A stretch of 64,000 nucleotides of DNA from an uncultured Christensenella sp. (GCA_910576655.1 CAJTJC010000007.1:1-64000), one strand, 5' to 3'; numbered from the stretch's first letter, positions 1-6,565 are shown. The notes: a model not told the origin generated them from the letters alone. Made by a program: numbers and translations.

Positions 1-166
1 TAGGCGGTAAGCACAAGCGAATAACAAAACTATGTAATTCTTACGAAAAAGAATATAATCATACACGGTAATTATATCACGGAAAATATATCGCTCTATT
101 TGCTTATGCTGTTAAAAAATATGTGATATTGTCGAATAATCAATTTTGTTTACACATAATATCAAC

Positions 167-195
167 TTTACTTTAAGGCTTATTTTTGCTATAAT
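167..195 (+). promoter_or_regulatory. Promoter of the LytTR gene, apparently leaderless
   Basis: A -35 box TTTACT (167-172), a 17-bp spacer and a perfect -10 TATAAT (190-195) are visible. The ATG of the gene follows only 7 nt after the -10 box, so the predicted transcription start falls on or next to the start codon and no ribosome binding site can fit. Confidence 0.65.
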
Positions 196-202
196 TAAGA
201 CA

Positions 203-649
203 ATGAAAATCACGTTAAAAGAAAACAAAATAAAAAACGATATTGAGGTTATAATTGAGTACCCCGAAATGTCGGAAACTGTAAACCGCATAGAACACGC
301 GGTAAAATCGGTTGATAATCCAGTCCGTTGTCTTGATGACGACGGAAATATTTGTTTTGTTCGTGTTTCAGATATTTTTTATATCGAAAGCGTTGAAAAA
401 CGTATTTTCATTTATACGAAAGATAAAGTTTATCGTGCCGAATTGCAATTATATCAGTACGCCGAAAAATTATACTCTTTTGGGTTTGAACAAATCAGTA
501 AAACGTGTATTTTGAATATCAATATGTTGGCAAGCGTAAAACCTATTTTTAATTCCAAAATGGAAGCCTTGCTCGAAAACGGCGAAAAGGTAATTATATC
601 AAGGAACTATATTTCCGCAATAAAAAGACGGTTGGAGAAAATGCTATGA
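203..649 (+). CDS. LytTR-family DNA-binding regulator
   Basis: Protein of 148 residues. The C-terminal two thirds match the LytTR DNA-binding fold, including the stretch VRVSDIFYIESVEKR, a central FEQISKTCILN segment and a basic C-terminal end, RNYISAIKRRL. There is no response-receiver domain, so this is the stand-alone LytTR type. An upstream in-frame ATG at 146 exists, but 203 is preferred because of the promoter position. Its stop overlaps the start of the DUF3021 gene by 4 bp (ATGA). LytTR/DUF3021 pairs are a known Bacillota arrangement in which the membrane partner is thought to restrain the regulator; that role is inferred here. Confidence 0.88.
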   Translation: MKITLKENKIKNDIEVIIEYPEMSETVNRIEHAVKSVDNPVRCLDDDGNICFVRVSDIFYIESVEKRIFIYTKDKVYRAELQLYQYAEKLYSFGFEQISKTCILNINMLASVKPIFNSKMEALLENGEKVIISRNYISAIKRRLEKML

Positions 650-1086
650 AAAAACGTGTTTTTAATTTTATTAAACAACTGATTATAAATACATTTGCGA
701 CAACTACTATGAGTATTGTTTTAACGTCGGTTGCCTCTCTTATTGCCGGTGGTCTTTATATGGGGTTTACCGTTCCGCTTGAAATTTTACTTGCTAATTT
801 TTTGGCGCATATCGGTTTTATTTTAATTAACAAAATAGATATGAAATATCAAATACTTAATTATCTTGTTATGCTTATATATTCGCTTGCCATAGTAATC
901 GGGTTTAGTTTTCTGTTTAATTGGTGCGAGGTTGACGAACTATGGATTATATGTTTAATAGTCGTAATCGTATTCATTGTTGCCTTTGTCATAGATATAA
1001 TAAAAATCAAGCAAGATGCAGATGAAATAAATGAAAATTTAGAAAAATTAAGAAAGCGAAAAGATAAAGAAAACAAATCTGAATAA
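646..1086 (+). CDS. DUF3021-type membrane protein
   Basis: Protein of 146 residues with a short basic N-terminus, four predicted membrane helices (roughly residues 12-35, 42-62, 70-92 and 100-120) and a charged, Lys/Glu-rich cytoplasmic tail likely to form a coiled coil. Size, topology and the 4-bp translational overlap with the LytTR gene fit DUF3021. The family is commonly encoded directly after a LytTR regulator and probably acts as its membrane partner. No enzymatic motif is visible. A rho-independent terminator follows at once. Confidence 0.8.
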   Translation: MKKRVFNFIKQLIINTFATTTMSIVLTSVASLIAGGLYMGFTVPLEILLANFLAHIGFILINKIDMKYQILNYLVMLIYSLAIVIGFSFLFNWCEVDELWIICLIVVIVFIVAFVIDIIKIKQDADEINENLEKLRKRKDKENKSE

Positions 1087-1091
1087 AAGGT

Positions 1092-1122
1092 AAACGGGCT
1101 GTGAATTTCATAGCCCGTTTTT
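1092..1122 (+). terminator. Rho-independent terminator after LytTR/DUF3021
   Basis: The inverted repeat ACGGGCT / AGCCCGT around a short AT-rich loop is followed by TTTTT. It lies 6 bp after the DUF3021 stop codon. Confidence 0.85.
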
Positions 1123-1163
1123 GTAACTTGGTAGCGCGTTTATGCAAGTTGGTTTGTAGTGCA

Positions 1164-1192
1164 TTGACTTATTTTCTTTTTACTTATAAACT
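1164..1192 (+). promoter_or_regulatory. Probable promoter of the CPBP protease gene
   Basis: TTGACT (1164-1169) is followed after 17 bp by TAAACT (1187-1192). A TATAAA at 1185-1190 is an alternative -10 with a short spacer. The gene starts at 1219 behind an AAAGGTGG ribosome binding site. Confidence 0.5.
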
Positions 1193-1218
1193 TTTAGCAT
1201 TGCAATAAAGGTGGCGCA

Positions 1219-2034
1219 ATGGAAACAGAAAAGGAAATAATCTCAATAAAAGAACTCATTTTTGCAATCGTGATTTGCGTGTGTATGACGGTGATGGACT
1301 TTACCGCTTTTCCCGCCGTTTTATTCATTGATATAACCGTATCGGATATTACGCCCGTAATTTTTACCATAATGATAAATCAGTGGATTGTAATTGCAAT
1401 TAGCGTTATTGCAATAAGAATTTTATGCCCGCAACTTTTTAGACAAATAGGTTTTAATAATTTCAAAAGCGGTTTTCGCTCGTTTTGGTTGCCTATTCTT
1501 ATCTTGACAGTCGGTTCGGCTCTTGCGTTTTCGCTGGGGCTAATCGGCTATTATAATTATACTCCGTCCGTTGAAAAAATCATAGTTGAAGGGCTTATAT
1601 ATTATATCGGCGTTGGTATTATCGAGGAATTGTATATCAGAGCGTTATTGTTAAACATTATCGAAAGGTTTGCACATAAAACAAAATATTCAACGCTGAT
1701 TGCAATTACTATTTCGTCCGCGTTGTTTGGCATAGGTCATATTTTTGGAATGATAGGACAAAACGCTCTCACTATTGTATGCCGTATTATTTGGACTATC
1801 TCATTAGGAATAATTTTCGGTGTAATTTATAAAAAGTCAACCAATTTATGGTTGGCTGTCATTGCTCATATACTGGTCGATTTTTGCAGCGTTGCTTTTT
1901 GTTTCGTATCGCCCGCAACTTTTACAATACCCACTGTGATAAGCGTTGCTATACTGTATCTCGCTATCGCGCTGTTTTTATTATGGAAATATTATTTTCG
2001 GAAACCTAAAAATGAAATGTCTATTAAGCAATAA
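1219..2034 (+). CDS. CPBP-family intramembrane metalloprotease
   Basis: Protein of 271 residues with about seven to eight membrane helices. The three conserved CPBP (Abi/CAAX protease) motifs are present: E136-E137-x3-R141, F170-x3-H174 and H217 in AHILVD. These residues form the glutamate/histidine metal site of the Rce1-type fold. Prokaryotic members serve in protein processing, bacteriocin self-immunity or regulated proteolysis, and the substrate cannot be told here. The gene stands alone between its own promoter and a terminator, downstream of a LytTR/DUF3021 pair. That would fit a peptide-signalling or bacteriocin-immunity setting, but no peptide gene is visible. Confidence 0.88.
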   Translation: METEKEIISIKELIFAIVICVCMTVMDFTAFPAVLFIDITVSDITPVIFTIMINQWIVIAISVIAIRILCPQLFRQIGFNNFKSGFRSFWLPILILTVGSALAFSLGLIGYYNYTPSVEKIIVEGLIYYIGVGIIEELYIRALLLNIIERFAHKTKYSTLIAITISSALFGIGHIFGMIGQNALTIVCRIIWTISLGIIFGVIYKKSTNLWLAVIAHILVDFCSVAFCFVSPATFTIPTVISVAILYLAIALFLLWKYYFRKPKNEMSIKQ

Positions 2035-2072
2035 AACTTGTGTGTCAAAACAAAAAATAAAGCACCAAAGAA

Positions 2073-2110
2073 AAATCTGCTTTCGGAAAATCGAAAGCGG
2101 GTTTTCTTTC
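2073..2110 (+). terminator. Terminator after CPBP protease gene
   Basis: GCTTTCG (2079-2085) pairs with CGAAAGC (2092-2098), flanked by A-rich sequence on the left and GGGTTTTCTTTC on the right, 40 bp after the stop codon. Confidence 0.65.
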
Positions 2111-2155
2111 ATAGAACAATGATTATTACAATAAAAAAAACTAAATAAAATTACG

Positions 2156-2188
2156 GCGTTCACGTTTAGCCGCGTGAACGCTTTTTTT
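2156..2188 (+). terminator. Second hairpin with T-run in the 2035-2355 gap
   Basis: GCGTTCACG (2156-2164) and CGTGAACGC (2173-2181) form a perfect stem followed by seven T. It is a second strong terminator in the 320-bp spacer between the CPBP gene and the sigma-like gene. Apart from the two hairpins and the ribosome binding site at 2343-2347, I see no gene in this spacer. Confidence 0.8.
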
Positions 2189-2355
2189 ATGCCTTGCGAA
2201 AAAGGTCGCAATTTGAAATGCCGCAGTCCTCCCGCGAGATTTTTGAAATTTTATCCATTTTTGAAATTCCAAACGAGCGGCTGCTATATGAAAAATTTTT
2301 ATCAGAAAACCTTTCCATATTGCCGCCGCCGTGCTTATAAGTGGAGGCTTTCTAT

Positions 2356-2766
2356 ATGCAAGTAATAATCTATAAATTTGTGGACGGGACAACGAACGCC
2401 GTCGAGGTTACGGAAGATATTTATTTGATACACTTGGAATTATCACAACAAGAAAAGCGCAACCATTGGAAAGAAACAAGGCGGCATACCTCTTTGTACT
2501 ACCTTATGGAAAACGGAATAGACTTTGAGGACAAGCGTATAGATATATTCGCTGAAATCGTGCGAAAAGAAAACGCCGAGCGCGTACATAGAGCGTTGCT
2601 TACTCTATCGGACAAGCGGCGCGATTTGGTGCATAAAGTCTATTACGAGGAAATGAGTTACAGAGCGATAGCGGAACAAATCGGCGTAACACATACCGCT
2701 ATATCACAACGTATGAAAACGATACGAAAACGCTTACAAAAGGAATTACGCGATTGCAGTATATAA
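2356..2766 (+). CDS. Sigma-70 region-4-like HTH regulator
   Basis: Protein of 136 residues. The start is set by GGAGG at 2343-2347, 8 nt before ATG 2356; a GTG at 2341 lies on that ribosome binding site and is unlikely. The C-terminal 60 residues match sigma-70 region 4: a LTLSDKRRDLVHKVYYEEMS-like lead, then the helix-turn-helix MSYRAIAEQIGVTHTAISQRM. The N-terminal half has no region 2. Small proteins of this kind are common in Clostridia integrative elements, where they probably regulate element genes. The palindrome-rich spacer and AT-rich genes that follow support an accessory setting, but no integrase or relaxase is in the window. Confidence 0.75.
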   Translation: MQVIIYKFVDGTTNAVEVTEDIYLIHLELSQQEKRNHWKETRRHTSLYYLMENGIDFEDKRIDIFAEIVRKENAERVHRALLTLSDKRRDLVHKVYYEEMSYRAIAEQIGVTHTAISQRMKTIRKRLQKELRDCSI

Positions 2767-2775
2767 TATTACCCG

Positions 2776-2940
2776 TTCACCCCGTAACGTGTAACGTAAA
2801 TTCAAGCGTAATGCAGTCGGGGTGGACATAGTATTACCTTAGTCCACCCCGTAACACTGTAACACTTTTGGGGTAAATACGGCACAATACGGGGCGGCGA
2901 CAGCCGCCCCGTGTGTCAATAAGTTACTATTACCTTATTG
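2776..2940. repeat. Cluster of palindromes and direct repeats, no gene
   Basis: The spacer 2767-3023 holds two perfect 10-bp inverted repeats, CGGGGTGGAC/GTCCACCCCG (2818-2827/2842-2851) and ACGGGGCGGC/GCCGCCCCGT (2889-2898/2903-2912). A 7-bp pair, CAATAAG/CTTATTG (2917-2923/2934-2940), lies beside them. The motif CACCCCGTAAC occurs twice, each time followed by a second GTAAC. None has a T-run. This density is more like a replication, transfer or integration site than a transcription terminator, but function is unproven. Confidence 0.6.
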
Positions 2941-3023
2941 GCACTACGGAACACGGAACGAAAAAGCAAGCCCGCTTGGGGTGGGTTTGGGTGGGGTTAT
3001 AAAGAATTAACGGAGTTTCAAAT

Positions 3024-3194
3024 ATGAATAAGACAATACCGCTCGGAATAACAATTATCTATTTTAACGACCAAAGCAAGAATATATATGTCGAATTACC
3101 GCCCGATAAAGAGCAAGCAAAAAGGCTGTCAAAGCGTATCTATAAAAATGCTATGACAGCCATTTCTGCGGAGCATATTTTGATAAGCCATTAA
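3024..3194 (+). CDS. Small uncharacterised protein (56 aa)
   Basis: Short open frame behind CGGAG (3011-3015), 8 nt from the ATG. The product of 56 residues begins MNKTIPLGITIIYFNDQSKN and is not recognised. Its last 20 codons lie on an imperfect palindrome at 3124-3161. A second sequence at 4367-4438 encodes a homologous C-terminus of the same length (see that entry), which supports this being a real, duplicated gene. It ends 55 bp before the HEPN-motif gene. Confidence 0.5.
   Translation: MNKTIPLGITIIYFNDQSKNIYVELPPDKEQAKRLSKRIYKNAMTAISAEHILISH
3124..3161 (+). repeat. 38-bp hairpin repeat, copy 1
   Basis: GGCTGTCA (3124-3131) pairs with TGACAGCC (3154-3161), with inner AGCGT/ATGCT arms around ATCTATAAAA. 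The same sequence recurs at 4368-4405 with two mismatches, in the same orientation, so the pair brackets the HEPN-motif gene. Confidence 0.8.
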
Positions 3195-3204
3195 GCCAGT
3201 ATTA

Positions 3205-3233
3205 TTGACTTTGATACTATAAAATGCTAAAAT
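3205..3233 (+). promoter_or_regulatory. Promoter of the HEPN-motif gene
   Basis: TTGACT (3205-3210), 17 bp, TAAAAT (3228-3233). The -10 box overlaps an upstream ATG at 3232, which argues for translation from the second ATG at 3250, preceded by AGAGG. Confidence 0.6.
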
Positions 3234-3249
3234 GAAAAAGAGGCAACTA

Positions 3250-4359
3250 ATGGATACGATAAATATTTTAAAAGATAAAATAAAAAGTTTAATGTCTGAT
3301 TTTACAGAAATACAAAATGTAGAAATAGATTTAGACAGCAAGGGAGAATTTAGCTTGTATAGAGTTATTGAACCAGCCTTGTTGGGATATATTTTTGATA
3401 AAATTTTGGGTTTTAAAGTCTACTATCGTATTTTTGAAAAAATAAACTATATAATCAATTTTCAATATAAAGATACTTTTGGTTTTGTCACTCATAGAAA
3501 ATTAAGCTATACGCTAGGCATAGAAGACAAATATAAAGAAGAAATCATTGATATACTTTTAAAAGCTAATATTTTATTAGAAAAATTATTTTTTGAATTT
3601 GCAAAAGTTGCGTTAAAGAGTGATAATTATATGCTTTCTAACGAAATTGAACATTACAAAAATAGGCTTGCTTATTTTAAGGTGCAAGTTAAAGACAAGA
3701 TAACTATTGTCGATAAAATGAATTCGGGAGAAATAGAACACGTTAAAATTGCAAAACACAAGAATGGCGCAACTTATCATTATTTAATAAATGATGTTTT
3801 ACGCGAAATAACATATAATGCTGAAGCTTATATTGATATAGCATACTCCTACATAGAACATATTCTCACTCTGCTTGCAGCTTTTTGCAAATATGAAAAA
3901 CCTTTCGATAAAGTTATAAAAATGGGCTGGTTATCAAAATTTGATTTGGTTTTAGGACAAGGCAACGAAGAAAAAAGAATTAAAGAAAACCTTAATAATT
4001 TTAAGCAAGTTTATAGAAACAGATTAACTCACGGTATGTTTTCGAACGAACAAAAACTATTCATTACTATTGACGGTTTGGGCAATTATCCTTTTTATAT
4101 CGGAAATCAATTAAAAGGTTTTAAGCAAGATAAATTTATAAATATTGATACATTTAATCAATTTGATAAATTGCTAACAGAATTTGACAACTTGTGTGAG
4201 GAAAAATTTGAATTAGTTAAAATGCTAATTGATAGCGAGATTTCAATACATTTAGATATAGACAAATATAAAAAGGCATTGCAAAGTAAAGCTGAAATGG
4301 AAAGTTTTATTGATTACATATCTTATATACAAGATAATCAATTAAATATGGACTGGTAA
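3250..4359 (+). CDS. HEPN-motif (RNxxxH) protein, uncharacterised
   Basis: Protein of 369 residues from ATG 3250 (375 from ATG 3232), mostly alpha-helical, with no signal peptide or membrane segment. Near the middle it carries YRNRLTHG. R-N-R-L-T-H fits the RNxxxH motif of HEPN-fold ribonucleases, and it sits after a helical stretch, FKQVYRNRLTHGMFS, as in the HEPN family. The assignment rests on this one motif. The coding sequence is much more AT-rich than the rest of the window, and its spacer is bracketed by two copies of a 38-bp hairpin. Both facts suggest recent acquisition. HEPN proteins in such settings are often phage-defence or toxin components, but no antitoxin-like partner is adjacent. 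Confidence 0.5.
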   Translation: MDTINILKDKIKSLMSDFTEIQNVEIDLDSKGEFSLYRVIEPALLGYIFDKILGFKVYYRIFEKINYIINFQYKDTFGFVTHRKLSYTLGIEDKYKEEIIDILLKANILLEKLFFEFAKVALKSDNYMLSNEIEHYKNRLAYFKVQVKDKITIVDKMNSGEIEHVKIAKHKNGATYHYLINDVLREITYNAEAYIDIAYSYIEHILTLLAAFCKYEKPFDKVIKMGWLSKFDLVLGQGNEEKRIKENLNNFKQVYRNRLTHGMFSNEQKLFITIDGLGNYPFYIGNQLKGFKQDKFINIDTFNQFDKLLTEFDNLCEEKFELVKMLIDSEISIHLDIDKYKKALQSKAEMESFIDYISYIQDNQLNMDW

Positions 4360-4364
4360 ACTAT

Positions 4365-4408
4365 AAGGGCTGTCAAAGCGTATCTATAAACACGCTATGA
4401 CAGCCCTT
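4365..4408. repeat. 38-bp hairpin repeat, copy 2, extended palindrome
   Basis: AAGGGCTGTCA (4365-4375) pairs with TGACAGCCCTT (4398-4408), with inner arms AGCGT/ACGCT. Bases 4368-4405 repeat 3124-3161. It starts 6 bp after the HEPN-motif gene stop and has no T-run. Confidence 0.8.
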
Positions 4409-4438
4409 GCAAGCCGTGAGCAATTACCGCGCGACTAA
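4367..4438 (+). pseudogene. Orphan 3' end homologous to the 56-aa gene
   Basis: Read in the frame starting at 4367, this segment gives LSKRIYKHAMTALASREQL and ends PRD-stop. The end of the 56-aa gene at 3194 reads LSKRIYKNAMTAISAEHIL and ends ISH-stop. The two tails have equal length and share the core LSKRIYK-AMTA. An in-frame stop at 4364-4366 and no start show that only the 3' end is present. It looks like a displaced or duplicated gene end created when the HEPN-motif unit was inserted. Confidence 0.5.
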
Positions 4439-4545
4439 CTGCTTGCCGTACAGTTTATAGTCCGACAGCGGCAATTCCACCGCGCAATATAATTCTCGTC
4501 TATTCACCTTGTATATTACCGTGTTCGTTTTTGCGGTAAGTCGGT

Positions 4546-4591
4546 GCACCACAAAAGCGGACAGGCATTTGCCTGTCCGCTTTTGTGGTGC
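4546..4591. repeat. 46-bp perfect palindrome
   Basis: A 22-nt left arm (4546-4567, beginning GCACCACAAAAGCGG) is matched exactly by the right arm (4570-4591, ending CCGCTTTTGTGGTGC) across TT. A bulged AGTCG/CGACT extension lengthens the stem. It lies in the 190-bp spacer between the HEPN unit and the XRE gene. It could act as a bidirectional terminator or be a palindromic mobile-element remnant. Confidence 0.85.
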
Positions 4592-4631
4592 GACTCGCCC
4601 GTTCACACGAGCATTTATCCGTCTAAAAACG

Positions 4632-4874
4632 TCAGACGTTTAAATTTTGTTCGTCAAATAAAGGACTGTCTAAAAATTCACTGACAGACATTCCAAACCC
4701 GTTTGCAATTAAAATTGTAGTTGATAATAAATTATCTTTGACAGTTTCGTGCATTATGTTTTTCAAAGTCGAATGAGAAACACCGCTATCCATGGCAAGC
4801 TTATATCTTGTTATCTTCTTTTCCTTTAAAAGCTCTGTAATTCTTAATACCAAAGCGTGATTTACGGTATTCAT
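4632..4874 (-). CDS. XRE/Cro-type HTH regulator
   Basis: Protein of 80 residues consisting almost entirely of a Cro/C1-type helix-turn-helix. The segment ITRYKLAMDSGVSHSTLKNI (about residues 21-40) is the classic HTH, and FGMSVSEFLDSP is the typical closing helix of the family. The start ATG is preceded by AAGGAGG. It is divergent from a small membrane-protein gene, and the shared spacer contains two inverted repeats. One overlaps the ribosome binding site of this gene and the other overlaps the -35 box of the neighbour. This supports autoregulation plus control of the divergent gene. Confidence 0.88.
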   Translation of the reverse strand: MNTVNHALVLRITELLKEKKITRYKLAMDSGVSHSTLKNIMHETVKDNLLSTTILIANGFGMSVSEFLDSPLFDEQNLNV

Positions 4875-4905
4875 TAGTTGCCTCCTTTATTGTTGTGGGC
4901 AACTA
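4875..4905. promoter_or_regulatory. Inverted repeat sequestering the XRE ribosome binding site
   Basis: TAGTTGCC (4875-4882) and GGCAACTA (4898-4905) flank and partly include the AAGGAGG of the minus-strand XRE gene. On mRNA the hairpin could mask the ribosome binding site; on DNA it could be a repressor site. Confidence 0.5.
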
Positions 4906-4931
4906 TAATTTTATTATTTATTTCTATACCT

Positions 4932-4966
4932 ATATGGTTGCACATAACCATATTTTATGCTATATT
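4932..4966 (+). promoter_or_regulatory. Operator-like palindrome overlapping a promoter
   Basis: ATATGGTT (4932-4939) and AACCATAT (4946-4953) form a perfect inverted repeat centred on the -35 box TTGCAC (4938-4943). After 17 bp comes -10 TATATT (4961-4966). A bound repressor, most simply the divergent XRE protein, would block RNA polymerase. Confidence 0.6.
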
Positions 4967-4996
4967 ATACAGCGTGAAACGGCGCAAGGTGAACAA

Positions 4997-5176
4997 ATGA
5001 AAAAAGAGCATAAAAAACTAATTAAGGTTATCATAATAGCATTTTCCGTATTCGTTGCGATTTGCCTTATCGAATTTATTTGCATATACGCAATAAAGGG
5101 CGACGAAACGCGGGAATTTTATAAAGAGTTTTGGCGTTGGTACATAGAATTTGTTTTGTTTCAAATAAGGCTTTGA
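4997..5176 (+). CDS. Small single-pass membrane protein (59 aa)
   Basis: The ATG at 4997 follows AAGGTG at 4985-4990 and lies about 25 nt inside the transcript from the promoter at 4938-4966. The product has a Lys-rich N-terminus (MKKEHKKLIK), one hydrophobic helix at about residues 10-31 and an aromatic, charged tail. Longer in-frame extensions upstream overlap the operator and have no ribosome binding site. Family and function are unknown. Its pairing with a divergent XRE regulator and operator-like site resembles small toxin or phage-element loci, which is only an analogy. Confidence 0.5.
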   Translation: MKKEHKKLIKVIIIAFSVFVAICLIEFICIYAIKGDETREFYKEFWRWYIEFVLFQIRL

Positions 5177-5228
5177 AACGGGTATAAATATGATTTACCG
5201 AAGAACAGCTGCAAGACAGTCCGTACCG

Positions 5229-5257
5229 TTGACTTGTCTGTTTCGTTCTGTTAAAAT
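5229..5257 (+). promoter_or_regulatory. Promoter of the 229-aa membrane protein gene
   Basis: TTGACT (5229-5234), 17 bp, TAAAAT (5252-5257), about 84 nt upstream of ATG 5348. This accounts for most of the 171-bp spacer; nothing else is evident in it. Confidence 0.6.
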
Positions 5258-5347
5258 ATATATATCAAACGCATAGAACAGCGCAAAATCTGGTCGAATA
5301 AAAACAAATAAATTCACTTATTCCATCTGCTAATAATAAGAAAAAAT

Positions 5348-6037
5348 ATGAAAGACATAATTATATTTTCGATTGTCGGCGCGATAATGACAACGCTTAT
5401 CTTAGCGCTCGTAGTAATTCCCAGCCCGAAAGAATTTACCTCGTATTTAGCTTTATCCTTCGCTTTGGTTGTGGACGCTTTCCCCCTGTCTTTAATAATT
5501 TTAACGTTTAAGCGGTTCAAGGTAAAACCCAAGACGATTTCCCTGTATTGGGTTTTTTGGCTTTCAATAGTGCTGTACTGCTGCCTTATGGCAGTTGGAC
5601 TTTTGACGAACGGGTATATAAAAGCCGAACAGTCAGACGCAAAGGCGATAGTTTTGGCGTTCGATTGTATATTTGCCGCTTTCGGTTTAGCAGCTTTCGT
5701 CGTCTTGACCTATCAAATTATTACGTACATAATTATGAAGCGCTGTCTGAAGTACGGTAAGGAAGCTACCGCCGAATTTGTTAGCGACGGAAAAGGCATA
5801 GCGTTCGGGGGCGGCAGAGTCGGCGGTAATACGGTTTTTAGAATGAGCGTAAAATTTTCTTACGTAGCAGAAGGACAAAAAAAGACGGCGGAAAGCAGAC
5901 GCGTCTATTCGAAGGAAGAGGTCAATACGTTGCGGTCTATGGGTACCTTTAATATAAAATACACCGAAAGAACCGCCGTAATCAATGAAATATTCAAAAA
6001 TGACAACGCTGAACAACCCGAAAACAAAAACGAATAA
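5348..6037 (+). CDS. Membrane protein with DUF3592-like C-terminal domain
   Basis: Protein of 229 residues with four hydrophobic helices (about 5-25, 32-52, 66-87 and 102-130), then a soluble domain of about 90 residues. The soluble part runs from an AEFVSDGKG-like strand through VKFSYVAEGQKKTAE to FNIKYTERTAVINE. That pattern of a beta-rich domain ending in a Y-x-P/E-type sequence after membrane helices resembles DUF3592 proteins, whose role is unknown. No ribosome binding site stands out. A bidirectional terminator separates it from the convergent GNAT gene. Confidence 0.7.
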   Translation: MKDIIIFSIVGAIMTTLILALVVIPSPKEFTSYLALSFALVVDAFPLSLIILTFKRFKVKPKTISLYWVFWLSIVLYCCLMAVGLLTNGYIKAEQSDAKAIVLAFDCIFAAFGLAAFVVLTYQIITYIIMKRCLKYGKEATAEFVSDGKGIAFGGGRVGGNTVFRMSVKFSYVAEGQKKTAESRRVYSKEEVNTLRSMGTFNIKYTERTAVINEIFKNDNAEQPENKNE

Positions 6038-6074
6038 GCGCCTGCCGACAGCCTGTCGGCGGGCGCCTTATATT
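6036..6074. terminator. Bidirectional terminator
   Basis: GCGCC-t-GCCGACA pairs with TGTCGGC-g-GGCGC around GCC, followed by CTTATATTATT on the plus strand. It lies between convergent genes ending at 6037 and 6081. Confidence 0.7.
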
Positions 6075-6080
6075 ATTCGG

Positions 6081-6530
6081 CTAAACGCGGGATTTTACCA
6101 TTTCGTAATTTTTAAGCTTTATACCCGAACGCTCCACCTCCTGCTCTTTGGTTACGCTGTAACCGCGCTTTTCGAAAAACGGCTTAGCCGTAACGGACGC
6201 ATAGGTTTTAATTACGGTAAAATCTTTTTCAAGCTCGTTGCATAAAGCGGTAGCAATACCCCTACCCTGATAATCCTTATGCACGTAAAGCAAATCGAGA
6301 CAACCCGTTTTATCCATACTGCCGAACCCGACGATTTTACCGGCGATTTCGGCTATAACGGTATGCTGCGCCGACAAATCGTCGCGGCGCGATTTAAGCG
6401 CGTCGGCATTGCTTACCCATGCCGCAAGCTGTTCCGTGCAATAGTCCCTCGCATTGACGGTACGTACCGTCTGATAAAACAAAAGCGAAACGGCGTCGCA
6501 ATCGCCGTCCACGTATTTTCTTAACTTCAT
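6081..6530 (-). CDS. GNAT-family N-acetyltransferase
   Basis: Protein of 149 residues from ATG 6530. The GNAT fold is recognisable. Motif A reads LDLLYVHKDYQGRGIATALC, with the Q-G-R-G-I-A acetyl-CoA loop, and is followed by the YASVTAKPFFEKRGY motif-B segment. The substrate is unknown. A longer frame reaches to 6686 but has no promoter or ribosome binding site, whereas a promoter ends 6 nt before ATG 6530, so the mRNA appears leaderless. It is divergent from the acyltransferase gene, which also appears leaderless. Confidence 0.9.
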   Translation of the reverse strand: MKLRKYVDGDCDAVSLLFYQTVRTVNARDYCTEQLAAWVSNADALKSRRDDLSAQHTVIAEIAGKIVGFGSMDKTGCLDLLYVHKDYQGRGIATALCNELEKDFTVIKTYASVTAKPFFEKRGYSVTKEQEVERSGIKLKNYEMVKSRV

Positions 6531-6536
6531 AGTGCG

Positions 6537-6565
6537 ATTATAACAAAACGGCAATGCGTTTGCAA
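6537..6565 (-). promoter_or_regulatory. Leaderless promoter of the GNAT gene
   Basis: On the minus strand: -35 TTGCAA (6565-6560), a 17-bp spacer, -10 TATAAT (6542-6537), then 6 nt to ATG 6530. No ribosome binding site can fit. Confidence 0.7.

Noticed and set aside
3..71. Open frame reaching the left edge, ending with TAA at 69-71 (22 codons, Lys/Arg-rich)
   Set aside because: It could be the 3' end of an upstream gene, but 22 codons without a recognisable motif do not support a call.
4424..4606. Minus-strand frame of 60 codons across the 46-bp palindrome
   Set aside because: The start lies inside the palindrome, there is no ribosome binding site, and the codons overlap the orphan gene end on the other strand; a gene remnant is possible but not shown.
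4895..4996. N-terminal extension of the 59-aa membrane protein
   Set aside because: It would start upstream of the promoter and operator and has no ribosome binding site; AAGGTG before ATG 4997 fits better.
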